Assembly (NCBI GenBank): GCA_039654915.1
Contig: CM077594.1
Coordinates: forward strand, 109,382,893-109,446,892
Direction: 5' to 3'
DNA: 64,000 nt
From: Aquilaria yunnanensis
Lineage: Eukaryota; Streptophyta; Magnoliopsida; Malvales; Thymelaeaceae
In this document: positions 1 to 17,600 of the stretch, piece by piece
Layout of the letters: every line of letters begins with the position of its first letter
Numbering within the stretch: the first letter of the stretch is position 1
Position numbers and translations under genes: made by a program
The notes under the pieces: model-generated
What the model was told of the DNA's origin: nothing
Databases searched by the model: none
What the model saw: the letters and a program-made list of their open reading frames with translations, nothing else

Positions 1-806
1 TTTATAGACAACATATTTGAGCCTATTTTAAAATATTAGTTAGAAATTGAGCAAAAAAAAAAAAAACTATAATAGTATATCCACACCCCATTACTTCTGT
101 CACAGCCAAACTACTAAAATTTCTCGTGACTTCCGTCAAAAATAATCAAGTCAAGGAAGAACGATAAAACATTGCCATATTTCTCTCGAATGAATTTCCC
201 CAACATAACATTCACCTGTTAATTAACATTATAAATGTTACTGCCACAACGTTGTCACAAATTAAGATTTCCTGTGATGAAGATGAAGCCGATTGCGCAT
301 TGCAGACAAATACCATATGAAGAATGACAGTAAGCTAGTGATAATTTCAGGTTGAATTATTCAAAATCTAATCTTAGAGTTTATACTAAAATAAAGCGTT
401 TGACATGGAAACCTTAGGATCTTATTGAGTAGCCAGAGTATCAAAAGCAGATCAGCCACTTTCTGTTTGTAACTGCCAAAAACTACAAACAGGGTAACAG
501 ATAACATCCAAGGGGGAGAAACTGGTTTTAACCTCTTAAAATATAACATAAAAGACATGTCTCTGTTTATGACATCTTCAAAACACTAATCGTCTTGAAT
601 AGACGAGAAAATTAAAACCAAAATCTAGACGCGCCTTGCACTAGCCAATCCTGGACTCAAAGGTTGGATGGATGGCCCAAAAGCGCAATTACCCATCTTA
701 AAAAAAGGGGTAACACAAAGCATGCAGGTAAAGCTAGAGTTATATACATAGTGTTTCTATGGCTTTATTCACAGAATGGCCTTCTTGCAAAACAAGCTTA
801 CTCGCA
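1..806. other. 3' flank and 3'UTR of the SnRK1 gene
   Basis: AT-rich non-coding DNA downstream of the minus-strand SnRK1 stop. A TTTATT at 764-769 reads AATAAA on the minus strand about 40 nt after the stop and is a candidate poly(A) signal. No coding region is supported in the rest of the stretch. Confidence 0.5.
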
Positions 807-5301
<4,495 letters not shown>

Positions 5302-5310
5302 TTTACTACC

Positions 5311-5984
5311 CTGAGAATGAAATCAGAAAAGGCATACATAAGAAGAAAAAATAAACAATAAACTTATAAGCATATGCCTAGTTGAAGTCTGTTTGAAGAG
5401 AAAATTTGAATATATGCAGTTAACAAATAATTTTAAGAGTTTCATCCAGCTTTGATTTCTCCTACGAGATCCCAGTCAGAAATTCAGCAAATGATTAGCA
5501 TAGTTCAATTAAACGACTAAACCAGCCCCCTGAACCAAAAATTCAACACACAGGAAAACCAAATCCCACATGTTATCAAGCTTCACTGGTTAATCCATAT
5601 ACGCAAAGGCTACCGAATCTAGATTCGCATTTGATGTTCAGAACTTGCGATAAGTTTGACCAATTGATCATCAATCAAAATCATACTGCATATACCAAGG
5701 TATTCCGGTGGAGGGTTTAAAGAAGATAGACAGCAATACATATCACAGTGCACAAAAGATAACAGACTCAAGATACGTCAAAATTCGAGACAAAATCGAG
5801 CTCTGTACTAACCACGCGTTCCATTAAAACTACTCCCCTCGAAAATTAAAATCAAATAACACTTCTCAATCAGCATCCGCGAATCGATGAAGAACAACGA
5901 GAGATGAAGCACAGCGGAATCAAGACCTTCCACAAATTCTTTTCAAAAACAAAGAGAAAAAGAAGTGAGAGACTAAAGACGAAC
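5311..5984 (-). other. 5'UTR intron of the SnRK1 gene
   Basis: On the minus strand a donor CGCAG|GTTCGTC ends a non-coding exon at 5985, and an acceptor ATTCTCAG lies at 5311, nine bases before the start codon. This makes a leader intron of about 674 bp. The untranslated first exon probably lies within 5985 to about 6190. Leader introns are common in plant SnRK1 genes. Transcript evidence was not available. Confidence 0.6.
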
Positions 5985-6394
5985 CTGCGCGAACACTGGA
6001 ACAATGAAAATGGAGAGAAAACCGGCAACGGAAATTCAGCAGATCGATCGATGTCGGCAGGCGCCGATACAGCTACGAGTGTCAAACTCAAGAACCAAAA
6101 AAGGAGGAAAAAAAAGTTGTTCGGAAAGATTCTGTTTTTCTTCGTTTTTTACTCTCTCCTCTCTCGGTTCGATCAGCTTCACATGACGGCAATTTCAGTG
6201 CTTGTGGGTGAAAATAGTCGTCGCTTGAAATATGGCACAATTACGAAAATAGCCCCGGTCTGTATCTTTCCTTCGGGGAGGACTCTGTTTCTTTGGTGCA
6301 GAATGGCAAAGGCAAGATAACCAGGTTTGGTTGAGGACACGCTACGCCTGAACGCTATACCTTAACATCCGACTATTTACAAATTTGCTATCAT

Positions 6395-7500
6395 GCCATG
6401 CCACTTGTTATATCTATAGCAGTTATTTCTTTAGAGAATATTTCTGTTTTGCGGATGAATTTAGTTGTTTTAATCACTCATATTAGTGTTATTTTTATTG
6501 TTTAACGTCTACCTATTTTTCATGCAGTAGTTATTCCTTATCAGAAGTTCATATTTTTTTATTAAATATAGTAGTTCCATTATTTAATTTTAATGTTCCA
6601 TGACAAAATATATTTGTTGTTTTTTATTTTAATAACTACTTATTATACATATAGTAGTTGCTTTATATCATATTCTTCATCTTCTTATAGTTGTTCTATG
6701 GTGAATCTTGTTATTTCATGATAAAATATTTATGTTCATTTTTTATATTTAATACTCCCTTTATCCCAAAAAGGATGACAAGTAGTCCCTTTTAGGCTAT
6801 CAAAAAAAGGATGAACTGTTTTTTTCCTCGAGAATTATTAACATATAATTTACATTACTACCCTTAATTAAACATTTTCTGGACAAAACCCAAAAATTTT
6901 ACAAAATTCAAAAAAAGAATCATTTTCTTTTTCTAATTCTCATTTAAACTCTTATTACACGAAATCAAAAAAAGAAAGATTATTTTAGCTTCAAAGATAA
7001 AAATGAAAAAAAATAACATAAATTATACACATTTTAATTTCTGTGCCAAAGAAATATTTCATCTAAAATGAGATAGAGGGAGTAACTACTTATTATTTGT
7101 ATTATAGTTGTTTCATATCAGATTCTTCTTGTACGTTTATTTATAGTTGTTCAATGGTCAAATCTTGTTGTTTCATGACAAAATATGTTTGTTTCTTTTA
7201 ATTTTTAATAACTAATAGCTATGCATGTAGTAGTTATTGCATATCAAATTCTTTCTGTTCTTTTGCTAAATATACTTATTTCATGGTCTAATTTTGCTAT
7301 TTCATAATGAAATATATTTGTTCTATAGTAAATAGTTATTAAATATCAAAAGGAGCAAACATATTTATTAGAGAAGAACATGATTAGACAAAAGAACAAC
7401 TATATTCAGTAATATAATCGGAATACTTTGATAAAAAATAATTACTATAGACATAACAAGTAATTATTAATTATCAAAATGAGCAGATAGATTTGCTAAA
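6395..7500. mobile_element. Fold-back element with tandem-repeat arms
   Basis: Degenerate units of about 110-125 bp repeat head to tail at roughly 6404-6517, 6518-6640, 6641-6754, 7083-7208 and 7209-7330. Each holds TAGTTGTTCNATGGT-like and TTTCATGANAAAATAT-like blocks. From about 7331 to 7500 the same unit appears in reverse orientation; its reverse complement contains TTGTTATGTCTATAGTAATT, matching TTGTTATATCTATAGCAGTT at the left end. The layout resembles plant Foldback-type transposons, with a long hairpin and repeat-built arms. The arms are unequal, and a Stowaway MITE sits between two units. No coding capacity is seen. Exact ends and target duplication are not resolved. Confidence 0.6.
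6755..7082. mobile_element. Stowaway (Tc1/mariner) MITE, 328 bp
   Basis: Starts CTCCCTTTATCCCA and ends with the inverted form (GAGATAGAGGGAG), flanked on both sides by TA (6753-6754 and 7083-7084). These are the terminal motif and TA target duplication of Stowaway MITEs. Subterminal arms also pair. It lies exactly between two tandem units of the surrounding fold-back element, so it inserted later. Confidence 0.88.
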
Positions 7501-8108
7501 GAGCTTCGAGCCCTCTTTACTAAGCTTGTTGAATTCAAGCTTGAGTTCGATTGGAGCCAATCATTGACAAGCTGAGCTGAGCTTTGAATCTAGGTTGTCT
7601 GGGCTTTAGTTGGCTTGTTTCCACCCCTTGGACAGTCGGAATAGCATTACAAAATTTATTTTCTATTAGTAAGAATAATTATAAATCCAGGAGCTCATTT
7701 TATAAAGCAACTTGTGAACCTACTCTGTACAGAAAACGAGAGTGCTCTCGTGAGTTGTAAGTTGTAACCATTTTTATTAGATTCGCATTTCCTTGAGCTA
7801 CTTGCAACTTCCTGGGTTACTCTCGGGCTCTCAAACCATGCCTGTAGTTGCGACATAACAGTACAAAACACTTACAATTAATAGATTAAAATTGGGAGTA
7901 ATCTGATGGCAGACAAAAATCCTCTCAAACACGAAAACAACATATTCGCATCTGAGTACCCTGCTCCCAATAAGAACACATTAAATTCTAGAGAAAACAA
8001 CATCAAAGTTTTGCCACTTACAAGTAAGAACAAAAAAGTACAATAAAAGAAACACTTCTATAGACATGGTTTTAATTGAGGATTTGATTCACTTTTCCAG
8101 GGAGTGCA
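7501..8108. other. Non-coding stretch with 3'UTR of TMEM230-like gene
   Basis: The left part (about 7500-7640) holds CAAGCTTGAGTTCGA-like repeated words typical of plant intergenic repeats. The right part probably includes the 3'UTR of the minus-strand gene ending at 8109. No coding region is supported. Confidence 0.4.
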
Positions 8109-9514
8109 TCAATAATCAGGGATGGAAGAAAAACGATATCCTTCAGCTCCCCTCCAAGAGTAATAGGCTATTCGGGTCTCATAAAACCCTGCAGTCACAA
8201 GTTTCACTCGCAGTGTCAGAACTTGACAAGGCTTCAAAGCACTACCGTAAGAAACACCACAGAAATCGTGGGAAAATAAATAAATAAATAATAATAATAA
8301 TAATAATAAAAGCAACTTCAAATAATAACATAAAAAATGTAACTAAACAGTGCCTTGCAGATACTTTGGAATGTTTTGACCAGAAATAGTGAATAGAAAC
8401 GACTCTTTCCCCCAAGGTACAGTATCTTCGTTAATGCTATAGGCTGTTTTGTTTCTGAAGGTGTGACGACACTCTAGTTATCTGAATTTGGTTCCTCAAC
8501 TTCTCTTCCTTCCCCACAATCCTTTCAGAAGGACAGAATGCCGAAAATATATTTTCTTGTACTGCTCAACTCCAAACAAAGGATCTGAGAAGTTTTGGAT
8601 GACTACATTTAAACCTAGGGACAGGTTCAAATTCTCTTTATAGATTGCTATCACCAATGCTTAATGCTAATCATTAAGAGCCCTTAACCTGCTCGTACAG
8701 CAATTCAAGATACGATTACTACATTAAGTTCTCTTCGCCATGGAAGCAGATGACATGCAACTATAACCCCCACTGGTCGCACTCAGATTGTGATGCAATC
8801 ACCCCACCAAGCAATGTCAAACAAGCAGACAAATTATTACTGTGACTAAAGCCATAGTTTTCAAACCAACAGCCAAAAGGAATGTGAATGAATTGGGGGA
8901 AGACAGCAAGAAGTTGAAGCAGATTATCACTGGTATGACTAGCAGCCTGGTTCAACACAGAGTGTTCCTGTTATCGTAATTTGCTTTATAGTCATTGAAA
9001 ATGAAAATGAGTCAGATTCATCACATACATGAGGCATCATTCCATGGGAAAAACTAAAACAAAAGAATGGTTATCATAAACCCAGACATGAGGAATGCAT
9101 GAGAGTAAAATGAATCTTTCAGTCATGCTCCATAATGTGCTGCATCTCCATTGTCACCATTTCTAATTGTACTGATAAACATTCTTTAGAAAAACTCAAG
9201 CAAAGACAAGTACAGAAAATTTATTATTGGATGGTACCTGGAAGGAAGGCAAGAACTCCAAGGACTAGAAGACCATAAGCCTGAGATATCTCCCCTCTCA
9301 TATGACCAGTGAAGATAAAAAACGAAAGGAAAAGAAGAAGGGACCCCAGAAGGAGCAAGAAGACTGCAAGAGCAATGGATTTCCACGGCACTCTATCGAA
9401 GGCCCTAGGGGAATAGTCGAACCTTGGGTCAGGCCGTCTTCCTGCACGTCCACCATAGTCATCATCTTCTTCGGTAGGTAAAGGGCTATAATGAACGTGG
9501 CGCCTAGATGCCAT
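8109..9514 (-). CDS. TMEM230/DUF872 family small membrane protein
   Basis: Two coding exons on the minus strand, 9514-9238 (277 nt) and 8188-8109 (80 nt), join at a phase-1 GT-AG intron of 1,049 bp to give 118 aa, the normal length of plant TMEM230-like proteins. The N-terminus (MASRRHVHYSPLPTEEDDD) and the C-terminal block FYETRIAYYSWRGAEGYRF are the family signatures. Two hydrophobic segments are visible, about residues 48-72 and 78-95, separated by TGHMRGEIS. The family is reported in endomembrane and vesicle traffic; its plant role is not established. The downstream Met is preferred over an upstream in-frame Met at 9529 because it matches the family start. A 5'UTR intron is likely, with an acceptor TTTTCAG just upstream of 9540 and the first exon somewhere in 10010-10290. 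Confidence 0.93.
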
Positions 9515-9540
9515 ACTAGTTAAGCACAACTCTCGATGAT

Positions 9541-10300
9541 CTGAAAATTAAACCCAAAAGGCCTTCAAGTAGGATAGATAGAAGCAAACATACGACAGAA
9601 CTAAAATCAACCACATAAACCAACATTTTTTTATTTGCAAATCACAATGGGGAAAGAAGTATCAATCAAAATATTCAGAAAGCAAAACATCCATGCTCTA
9701 GATCGTGATCTTATTCATCCATACCAGCATTAACAAAGTAACCAACTCATTTGATCATCCGCATACTAAAACGATTCATCCAAGACCACGATAGGAGTCG
9801 CAGGAAATTACATGCAATTAAAGTGTGTTACAATCAATCTACATAACGCCCAAGCATGATTTGCTAGTCTACATATTCAACTGGGTAATCACAATTTCTC
9901 TGACAACTCCCCCAAAAATATAGATTAATTCCTCATTAAGAATTTGTTCCCTCGAAAAATATAGATCAATAAACTTAATCGAAAACGCGGATAAAGCAGA
10001 CAGATAAAGGTACATGAAATCAATCAATTGTTCGAGGCTTGCCTGTAAAGAAGCAACAGAGAAAGACTATGACCGACCTCCCGGAGCAATTGAGCGACAC
10101 CAACGGAGAGGCCGCCGGCCAACGGAGCTGATTCTATTGGCGATTCAAAGATTCGCTTGGGAGAAAACTGAAAGAAAATCTGGAGAAAGAAATGTATAGG
10201 ATCGAAGAAAAAGAAGATTCGGAGCTAGCCAGCAGTGCTCGCAGGAAAAATCAAAGATGCGAATTCGGCCCCGTCGATCTGAGTTTGAAATGCTATTTTC
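9541..10300 (-). other. Probable 5'UTR intron and first exon of TMEM230-like gene
   Basis: An acceptor-like TTTTCAG|ATCATCGAG on the minus strand at 9540 precedes the start codon, so the leader appears spliced. GC-richer sequence around 10060-10290 is the likely transcribed first exon. The exact donor is uncertain; GGGAG|GTCGGTC near 10080 is one candidate. No coding region is evident. Confidence 0.4.
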
Positions 10301-10399
10301 CCCCTAGTTTGTTAGTTAATAGTTCTTGTCGGATACCCAACTTTGAATGCTATCACTTCAGTCCTTTTTCTTTTTCTTTTTTCCTTTCTTTAGAATTTC

Positions 10400-13300
10400 G
10401 ATGATACACTTTTTTCATATCTAGAATATGATTAGTTATTTTCTGCACTTATGTCTAATTAGATACACTAACCTAACTTTTAATCCTCCATAAATAAGAC
10501 ACTAATCCTCCAAAAAACTTTTAAGATTAATCCTAGCCAAAATCTTCCTCTCTCAACAAAAATCCTACCTCACTATTGTTGCCGCTATCATCAAACCATC
10601 ATACCTCAGGATCTCATTGTCATCACTTTTCCTCCGGATCGCATCACCGCTATCATTCTTCCTCCGGATCTCACCTCTAGATCTCACTGCCACTCCTATG
10701 CTCTGGATCAGATCTCGTCATCAACCTTCTAATAACTACTGTCATGACTTCCACCATTGCCACCCATTATCAGAACATGTGTTGTTGTAAAACTGTCTGA
10801 AATAATCTGTAAATGTATCTCAAATAATATGTAAAAATGTTTAATATAGTATGTGAAAGTGTATAGAATGATTTACAAATAATTTATTATTATCAAAAAA
10901 TAAGAAGTATCTGAAACAATAAAAAGTACCTGAATAAATATAAAAAAGTGTCTAAATAAAAATTTAAAAGTGTCTGGATGCTGAACCAATACGTAAAAAA
11001 TTTGTTCTTTTCAAAAAATAATTATCTGAAACAATAAGAAAGTGTTTGAATAACTGTGTAAAAGTATCTAAACAAAAATTTAAAAATGTCTAATGCAATA
11101 TGTAGAAATTTTGTTTCATTCATAAATAAATGTGTGCAAACTAAGAAAAAAAAAAGTACCTAAATAAATATTTAAAAGTGTCCAAAGTAAATTATAAAAA
11201 TGTTTAAGGCCAAAATATAAAAGTGTCTTCTATTTCTTTCTTTGCAGACTAAAGGCAAGCTCTAGTCTTCCTTCTCGTCTCATTTCATGGTCTCCTATCG
11301 CCTCTTATCACACAACACCTTCGGTTGCTACCTCACTTCGAATCATTGTTTCTGATCGTCTCATCATTTCTTATTGCTCATCACTGTCAATAGTTGCCCC
11401 TCCTCAGATCTCCATCAATTGTCCGTTTGGATCACTGTTTCTTAGGTGATTTGAGGGAGAATCGAAGAAGGCTTTGCCTTAGTTTACCTTAAATCTCTGT
11501 CGATTGTCAACTCTGTTTCTTAGGTGATCATCATCTCATCGTTTCCCTGGCTTCCGGTCACTCATCTCAAAGGATCATCAACTCCTCTTCTTTATTTTTT
11601 AGATCTAGATGCATTAACTTTACACCTATGCCTTGATCTCAATGCTAAAAAAAAAGCTTCTAGAGGTAGTCGATGGTGAAAGAGCCCCTGGACAGAGTAC
11701 GATGACGGAGCCACAGTGACAAGCTCGTTGAAGCTGATATGAGTGAAGAGCGACATGAGAAAATAAGCATGGGAGAGAATGGAATTTAGGGTGAGGGGTA
11801 AATCTGTGAATCATCCCCCATGTATGATTAAATATATGTTTACAATATCCTTGGTATTAAATTTTTTTTCATATATATAATTAGGGAAGGGGTACAAATA
11901 TTTTAGGGGAATTTTTTTCAAAACTAATGCTACAACTACAATTCTTGAACTTAGGTCATTAGACTTGCCCATGTTGTATGCATTTACAAGTTTTATCAAT
12001 ACTTCAAATGTCATGACACATTATACATAAGGGGAAAAAAATCATATATTACCAAATAATTATATGAGTGGTCACTAAAAGGGTAAAATTATCATAAGGT
12101 TGATGGTGTTTTCTTAGGGGTGTTCATCAAAACCATCCAACCCATAAAATTGAGCAAATCGATTTGTAGCAAACCGAAGACTGTGATTTTTTGCAGTTTC
12201 AATTACAGTTCAATTAGAAATCTTGAAGTTGTACAGTATACAATATGATTGCAGTTTTTTAACATCATAATAGGTAAAAATAGCTGTGGACCAACTAAGT
12301 CCTGCTACGCTTTAACTCTAAGTCACCACCTAGCCTAATTTCATTTTAAACCTATTACCCAAGCCACCTAATTCCTTATTTTCTAACCCAACCCAATGGT
12401 TGCTTCCCCAATCATTCCTAATTCCTAATTCCTAATTCCCTAACTGTATTTGGATTTAAGATGATAGATTTGATTAAGATTGTTGTTTGAAATATTCATT
12501 TCTTATGTCAGTTAGTTTATATATTGGATGACTTTTATCTCTTGTTGTTGCAACTAAATTTATGTTATGTACTTGTGTTAGTTTATTCGGATTTAACATG
12601 ATTAATTTCTGACGTATAAAACTGATAATGAATTACAAAGAACCATATTTATATAGTTCAATTTTTTTAGTTTTGCACATAAACTAGTGTGATTACAATT
12701 TTCAAATTGTGAAACAGTTTACTGCGGTACAATTGCAAGTTTAAATGAGATCCACATGAAATTGCTCCATGGATACCCATGTCTATTATTTTCAACAATA
12801 ATTTCAAATTAATTCATTCTAAAACTCATTAATTCAAAATTCTTTCTTATATAAATTTCAAATTAATTTATTTTAAAACTTTGATAGGGGATTGGGGTTT
12901 TTTTCTCTAACTACACATAATATCCTCAGTTTGTATTCAGTGTTCTGTTTTCCTTCAAACTTTGAAATGTGTTGTTTTCTAAAAGTGTCCAGAACAAGAA
13001 AAGGGATCAATTACATGAAAGCTTTTGGATCATTGTGACCATTGTTATGATTCTTTTATCATCAAACTTTAGAAAATTGTGAGAACTAAAGCCTTGGATC
13101 AATGATTATGTTTTACAGTTGGCATTTGTAATTTGGTTTATCTTATAAAGAACTATTTTTAGAAAAAAAAAGTACAAATATATGCTTTTGATCTTTTTAT
13201 TGTGATTTAAAATTATGGAATGTATGTGTATGCATGATTATATAGAATTAAGAATTCCTTTTATCAACACAACTTCACAGTATTGTACAGGCGCCTTGCC

Positions 13301-14609
13301 TAGTTTAAAACTAACCACCTTCATTGTGATGGTATAGGCAACATAATATGGAGTCTATTGACACAATTTCACAATAATGTGGAGGCTCATTTCCTAGTAT
13401 AAAACTGCATTAGTATAGGTAAAAAGTTCATCAAACAAACATTATCACAAAAGGATAAAGGGCAAACTTGGGTCAGCCATGGACCCAGCTAGGATCCACG
13501 ATAAAACTTAAAAAATGGGCCTTATCTTCAAAAGGTGATGTGGCATTCAAATGAGTGATTTGCCAAAGATTCTCAACATATGACAGAAAAAGCCAAGCTA
13601 ATTGAAGGAGGGAGAACAAAACAAACCAAATCGTGAACGAGAAAAAAAATAGTAAATGAAAGTTCTTTTAATCTTACTACTCATAATCCTATAAAACGCT
13701 TTCGCTTCCATTCAAGCTTTCTTGTCATTTTTCTTATCTGTTCCATATTTTCTGTCATTTGATTGAGCAATAAGTCAGAGGATAAGTTTTTCTTTCGTTC
13801 TTTCTTTCTTTCTTTTTCTCTCTCTCCCATCCTTTTTTTTGTAAAGGGAAGGAGACCTTGTCTTGTAGAAAAATAAAGTCATCTTCTTTGTTCTTCAGGT
13901 TCAATTTATTCCTTATTCTGTGTTCATTTATTTTCTAAGTTTTTTTAATTGATGTTGAACATTCTATAAAAATAAGATTGCTTTGTCGGTATGCAAGACT
14001 ATTATCCGTCTACATGAGCATTATGGTTTCAAGTATTTATTTTTCAAATTGCATGACTTAAAGTCCTTAGCTTTTCTTGTTTTTCCCATTTATGTAGAAG
14101 GTTTTGCCTTTTTACTTTTTTTTTTTGTATAACATGTGTCAAGCTTATTTTTTATTTTTCTCTTTTTAATTCATGGTATGAGATTGAATGCTTGAAGATT
14201 GAGTGTGTTTATTTTTTAAAAAGATGTATTTATGAATACATTTCAATGGGTAGAAAAAAGAATAAATTAAGTTCTTCTAGAAAGTTGCATTGTGGTGCTA
14301 ATTTTTTTATTGGTTCTCAGCATGTATGTAGATCTCTTAATACAAAACTATGATCTAGTTCTTTCATGACTTTTTTTTTTCCTTTTAAATCTGGTGCTTG
14401 GTTCCAATATTCAAATTCATTAAGAATATTAGAGAAATGTGAAAGTTAAACTCATGTTTGATATAGCCATCTAGCTTAAAGTATTCTATTAATTACATGT
14501 TTCCACAAATAATGTTTTTTTTTTTTTTTGCAACTTCCACTCTAAGCTTTGCTCATCTAACAATAACTTATTTTTTCTTTTAGTAGGATATTTTAATAAA
14601 GGAACAATT
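10400..14609. other. AT-rich intergenic region and upstream region of DUF1336 gene
   Basis: No gene is supported. Two GC-richer patches (10560-10770 and 11230-11800) flank an AT-rich degenerate tandem array at 10780-11225. Around 13268-13420 a segment of about 90 bp is imperfectly duplicated (TTTCACANTA...TAGTTTAAAACT). CCTATAAAAC at about 13689 is a TATA-like candidate for the downstream plus-strand gene, and 13.9-14.6 kb may hold a leader intron. Confidence 0.4.
10780..11225. repeat. Degenerate tandem array of GTGTCTGAA-type units
   Basis: Words such as AAAAGTGTCTGAATAA, AAAAGTATCTAAACAA and AAAAGTGTCCAAAGTA recur every 25-35 bp. A higher-order unit of about 105-130 bp begins near 10888, 11017 and 11121, with CAAAAAATAA followed by TCTGAAACAATAA. 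Copies are diverged, indicating an old minisatellite. Confidence 0.6.
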
Positions 14610-17600
14610 ATGGGTGGATGTGTGTCAACACCTATTCATAATCAAATTAAACCACGGAGGAGACACCGCCACCGGTCTAGAAAATGTCATGGAAAGTCTG
14701 CTGCTTCAACTAACAATGGAACAATGAATAAAGTGAATGATTCTGAAGTGGCAGATATTGCTGTTAGCAAATACGTACATATGGAGTTTGAGAAGGGCGC
14801 AACTAGCACTTGCCGAAAATCTGAGGTTTCAGGCTCCTCATTTCATATAACACAATTGGAATGGTCTTGAGTTAATGGCAATGGTAAGTATTGCAATCCT
14901 GTTGCTAACAATTTTCTAGTATTATTTTTTTTTTTTTTGTGAATACTTATTGCATTTTGTAAATCATTGTATACAATGTATCTAACTTAACTTTAATAGG
15001 GCTAATAATGTAAAAGTTGATTCTTATATACAATTTTTTTAATATTTGACTACATGTTTATGTATCATGATCATGATCATGTGTTGTTAAAAACAAGTGA
15101 AATAATATTACAAGTTTGATAAAAATTAAAGGTTTTCGTTTGAATTATTTTGCATGCATTGATCATGTTGCCCATATGGACAAGTGTTTCAAATCCATTT
15201 TTTTTCCTTAACCTTGAAGGATGGTGTTATAATTTCTGGACAAATACCATTCATGAAAACAATTTTAGTTCACTGTATTTTAGGTTTGCAGGTAAATCTG
15301 TAGATGATGCTTGGTTTGATTCAACCAGTCTCATAGACTCAGAGTCGGAGGAAGACTTTAGCAGTGTGCATGGAGGTAATTAGCTATCACAACCTTCTTA
15401 ACCATATTAAAATAAGTGAATAATAAATCTTCATTTCTATCAAGAAATATTAGGCTACCCTTGGGTGAATTGGTACAGATAAACATATTATGACCTAACA
15501 TATCATTTGCCACATTTTTTTTGAAAATGGTTGTAGTATTCACAACATTGTTTAAGTTTATGATGTTTGGTTATAGATACCTATATTTTGCATAATTTTA
15601 AAGAATTTTGATGATTCATTTATCATAGTACAATTCTTATGTTGTTGTACTTGTTTAGATAAGGTGAAATGTATGTAACGGGTAATTTTAACTTGCATAT
15701 TCACACATATCTTGTTGGGTAATTTTCTTTTCTTAACCAACTTTTTCTTCCAGATGGTGTCCTATTTGTGGTTGATTCACTTGGGAACATACCAAGTGGC
15801 AAACTTCTTCAATATGAAAGTTCTTCATGTTTTGTTGATAAAACGGGTAAATATGAAGAGTATCATCAAAGCTATTGGAAAATTGATTGGGGGCAAGCAA
15901 AAGAGCTTGAGCCAAAATGGAATGCAGACGGAAATCAATTTGCAATTCTTAGTTCTGGTTGTGATCTCTCACAATTAGAAAAGATTGATCCAATTTCTGA
16001 CAATAACAGATTATCACAACATTCATTCGGAAGCTTTAAGGGCTTTAAAGAGGATGAAAAAAGAATAAAGAATAAGTTTTCTAGGTTTAACCCTTCTATG
16101 AGTTTCAATGATGAACGTTTATCATCTAGCTTTTGTCCACAGTCACAAAAAATGCAGTCAACAGTGTATAGACGGTTTTCTCTCACTAGGACATCATGTG
16201 ATGGTGAAGAAAGCACTCAACAATGTAAGAAACATTGTTTCTTTTATTCTTTTTAAGTTTAAATAATGGATAAAAGTACTACTTTTATCTTGATAAGATG
16301 CCCCTAATGTCAAATTCCTTGATGTACTTATAAAGGTTCATCAAAGAAATTCTTAAACCGCCCAAAAGCAGGATTTATAATTCCACACTGTAAAGAAAGG
16401 AAACTTGATTTCGGATGTTAGTCAGAGATTCAACCCTTAATATTCAAACTAAGAAGTGAAAGCTATTTCAAGTATGATATGGTCACTTTACTCTTGATAT
16501 AGATGTCTTTTGAACCTATTCTGGTTATTTACAACAATTATTTATTGGTCTAATTTGTAGGGACAAACAGAAATCCCCAGCTCCTAACAAGTCTGCCTAT
16601 ATTCCAATAGGTGTTGATTTATTTGCATGTGATAAGAAGATAAACCATATTGCTCAACAGCTTGAGCTTCCTAACATAAAAACAGATGCCTCAGTCCCTT
16701 CTCTTCTAATTGTAAATATCCAGGTATGTGTTACAAAAACTGTAAACCTTTTTTTGTCTTGGATCATTTTTCCCTTTTGTTGCATGACATCACAGACTAT
16801 AACATCATTCATGGATGTGAAGATGGATAACAAAAAAATGTGGTTCCAAGTGACTAATCTTGTAATAACTTATCATTTTGTTTGTTTGACATGTTGCAGT
16901 TGCCTAGTTATCCTGCTACAATGTTTCTTGGTGATAGTGATGGTGAAGGAATGAGTCTTGTACTATACTTTAGAGTTTCTGAAAATTTTGCTAATGAGAT
17001 CTCCCCACAATTCCAGGAAAGTATAAAGGTAGTAGTTTATTTTTTTTCTCTAAATAACAAAGTGATGTATAAAGTATTTGGATTAAAAAACTAACATGTG
17101 AAAGAATTTCACTATATAATATTAGGAGTGCATTGATTTAATATATCATTTATAACAAATATTTTAATTTTCGCCCTACATTTCAATGATCAATATAGAG
17201 TAAATTAAAAGATCTCTTTCATCAATAGTGGCTGATAATGATTTGATGCTAGATCATCTACTACATGTTGACCAATCCACGCTTTCCTATTAAAACCTTT
17301 TCTTATAGAACTGGGGTAATAATTATTTGTAGTTGGTATTAGTTTCTTAGCTGGATTTTGTGTTAACTTAATATTTTTTAAATAAAAAAAGGAATTCAGA
17401 TCCACTCCAACTAGTTATGATTAAAGTTTAGTTAATTGATCAAGCTAGGAAGATGTTTTTATTTGCTTAATATGCAGTAATTGAAGTTTTAGCTTTGATG
17501 CAGAAATTCATTAACAATGAGATGGAAAAGACTAAAGGATTCACAAAAGAATTCAATACTCCTTTTAGAGAAAGGTTGAAGATTGTAACAGGATTGACGA

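Noticed and set aside
5904..6320. Plus-strand open frame upstream of SnRK1
   Set aside because: It lies over the SnRK1 leader exon and promoter, is Lys/Arg rich by composition, and has no recognisable domain.
16419..16421. TAG as a programmed readthrough or recoded codon
   Set aside because: A second, different stop (TGA) occurs upstream and the family shows Trp here; mutation is the simpler explanation.
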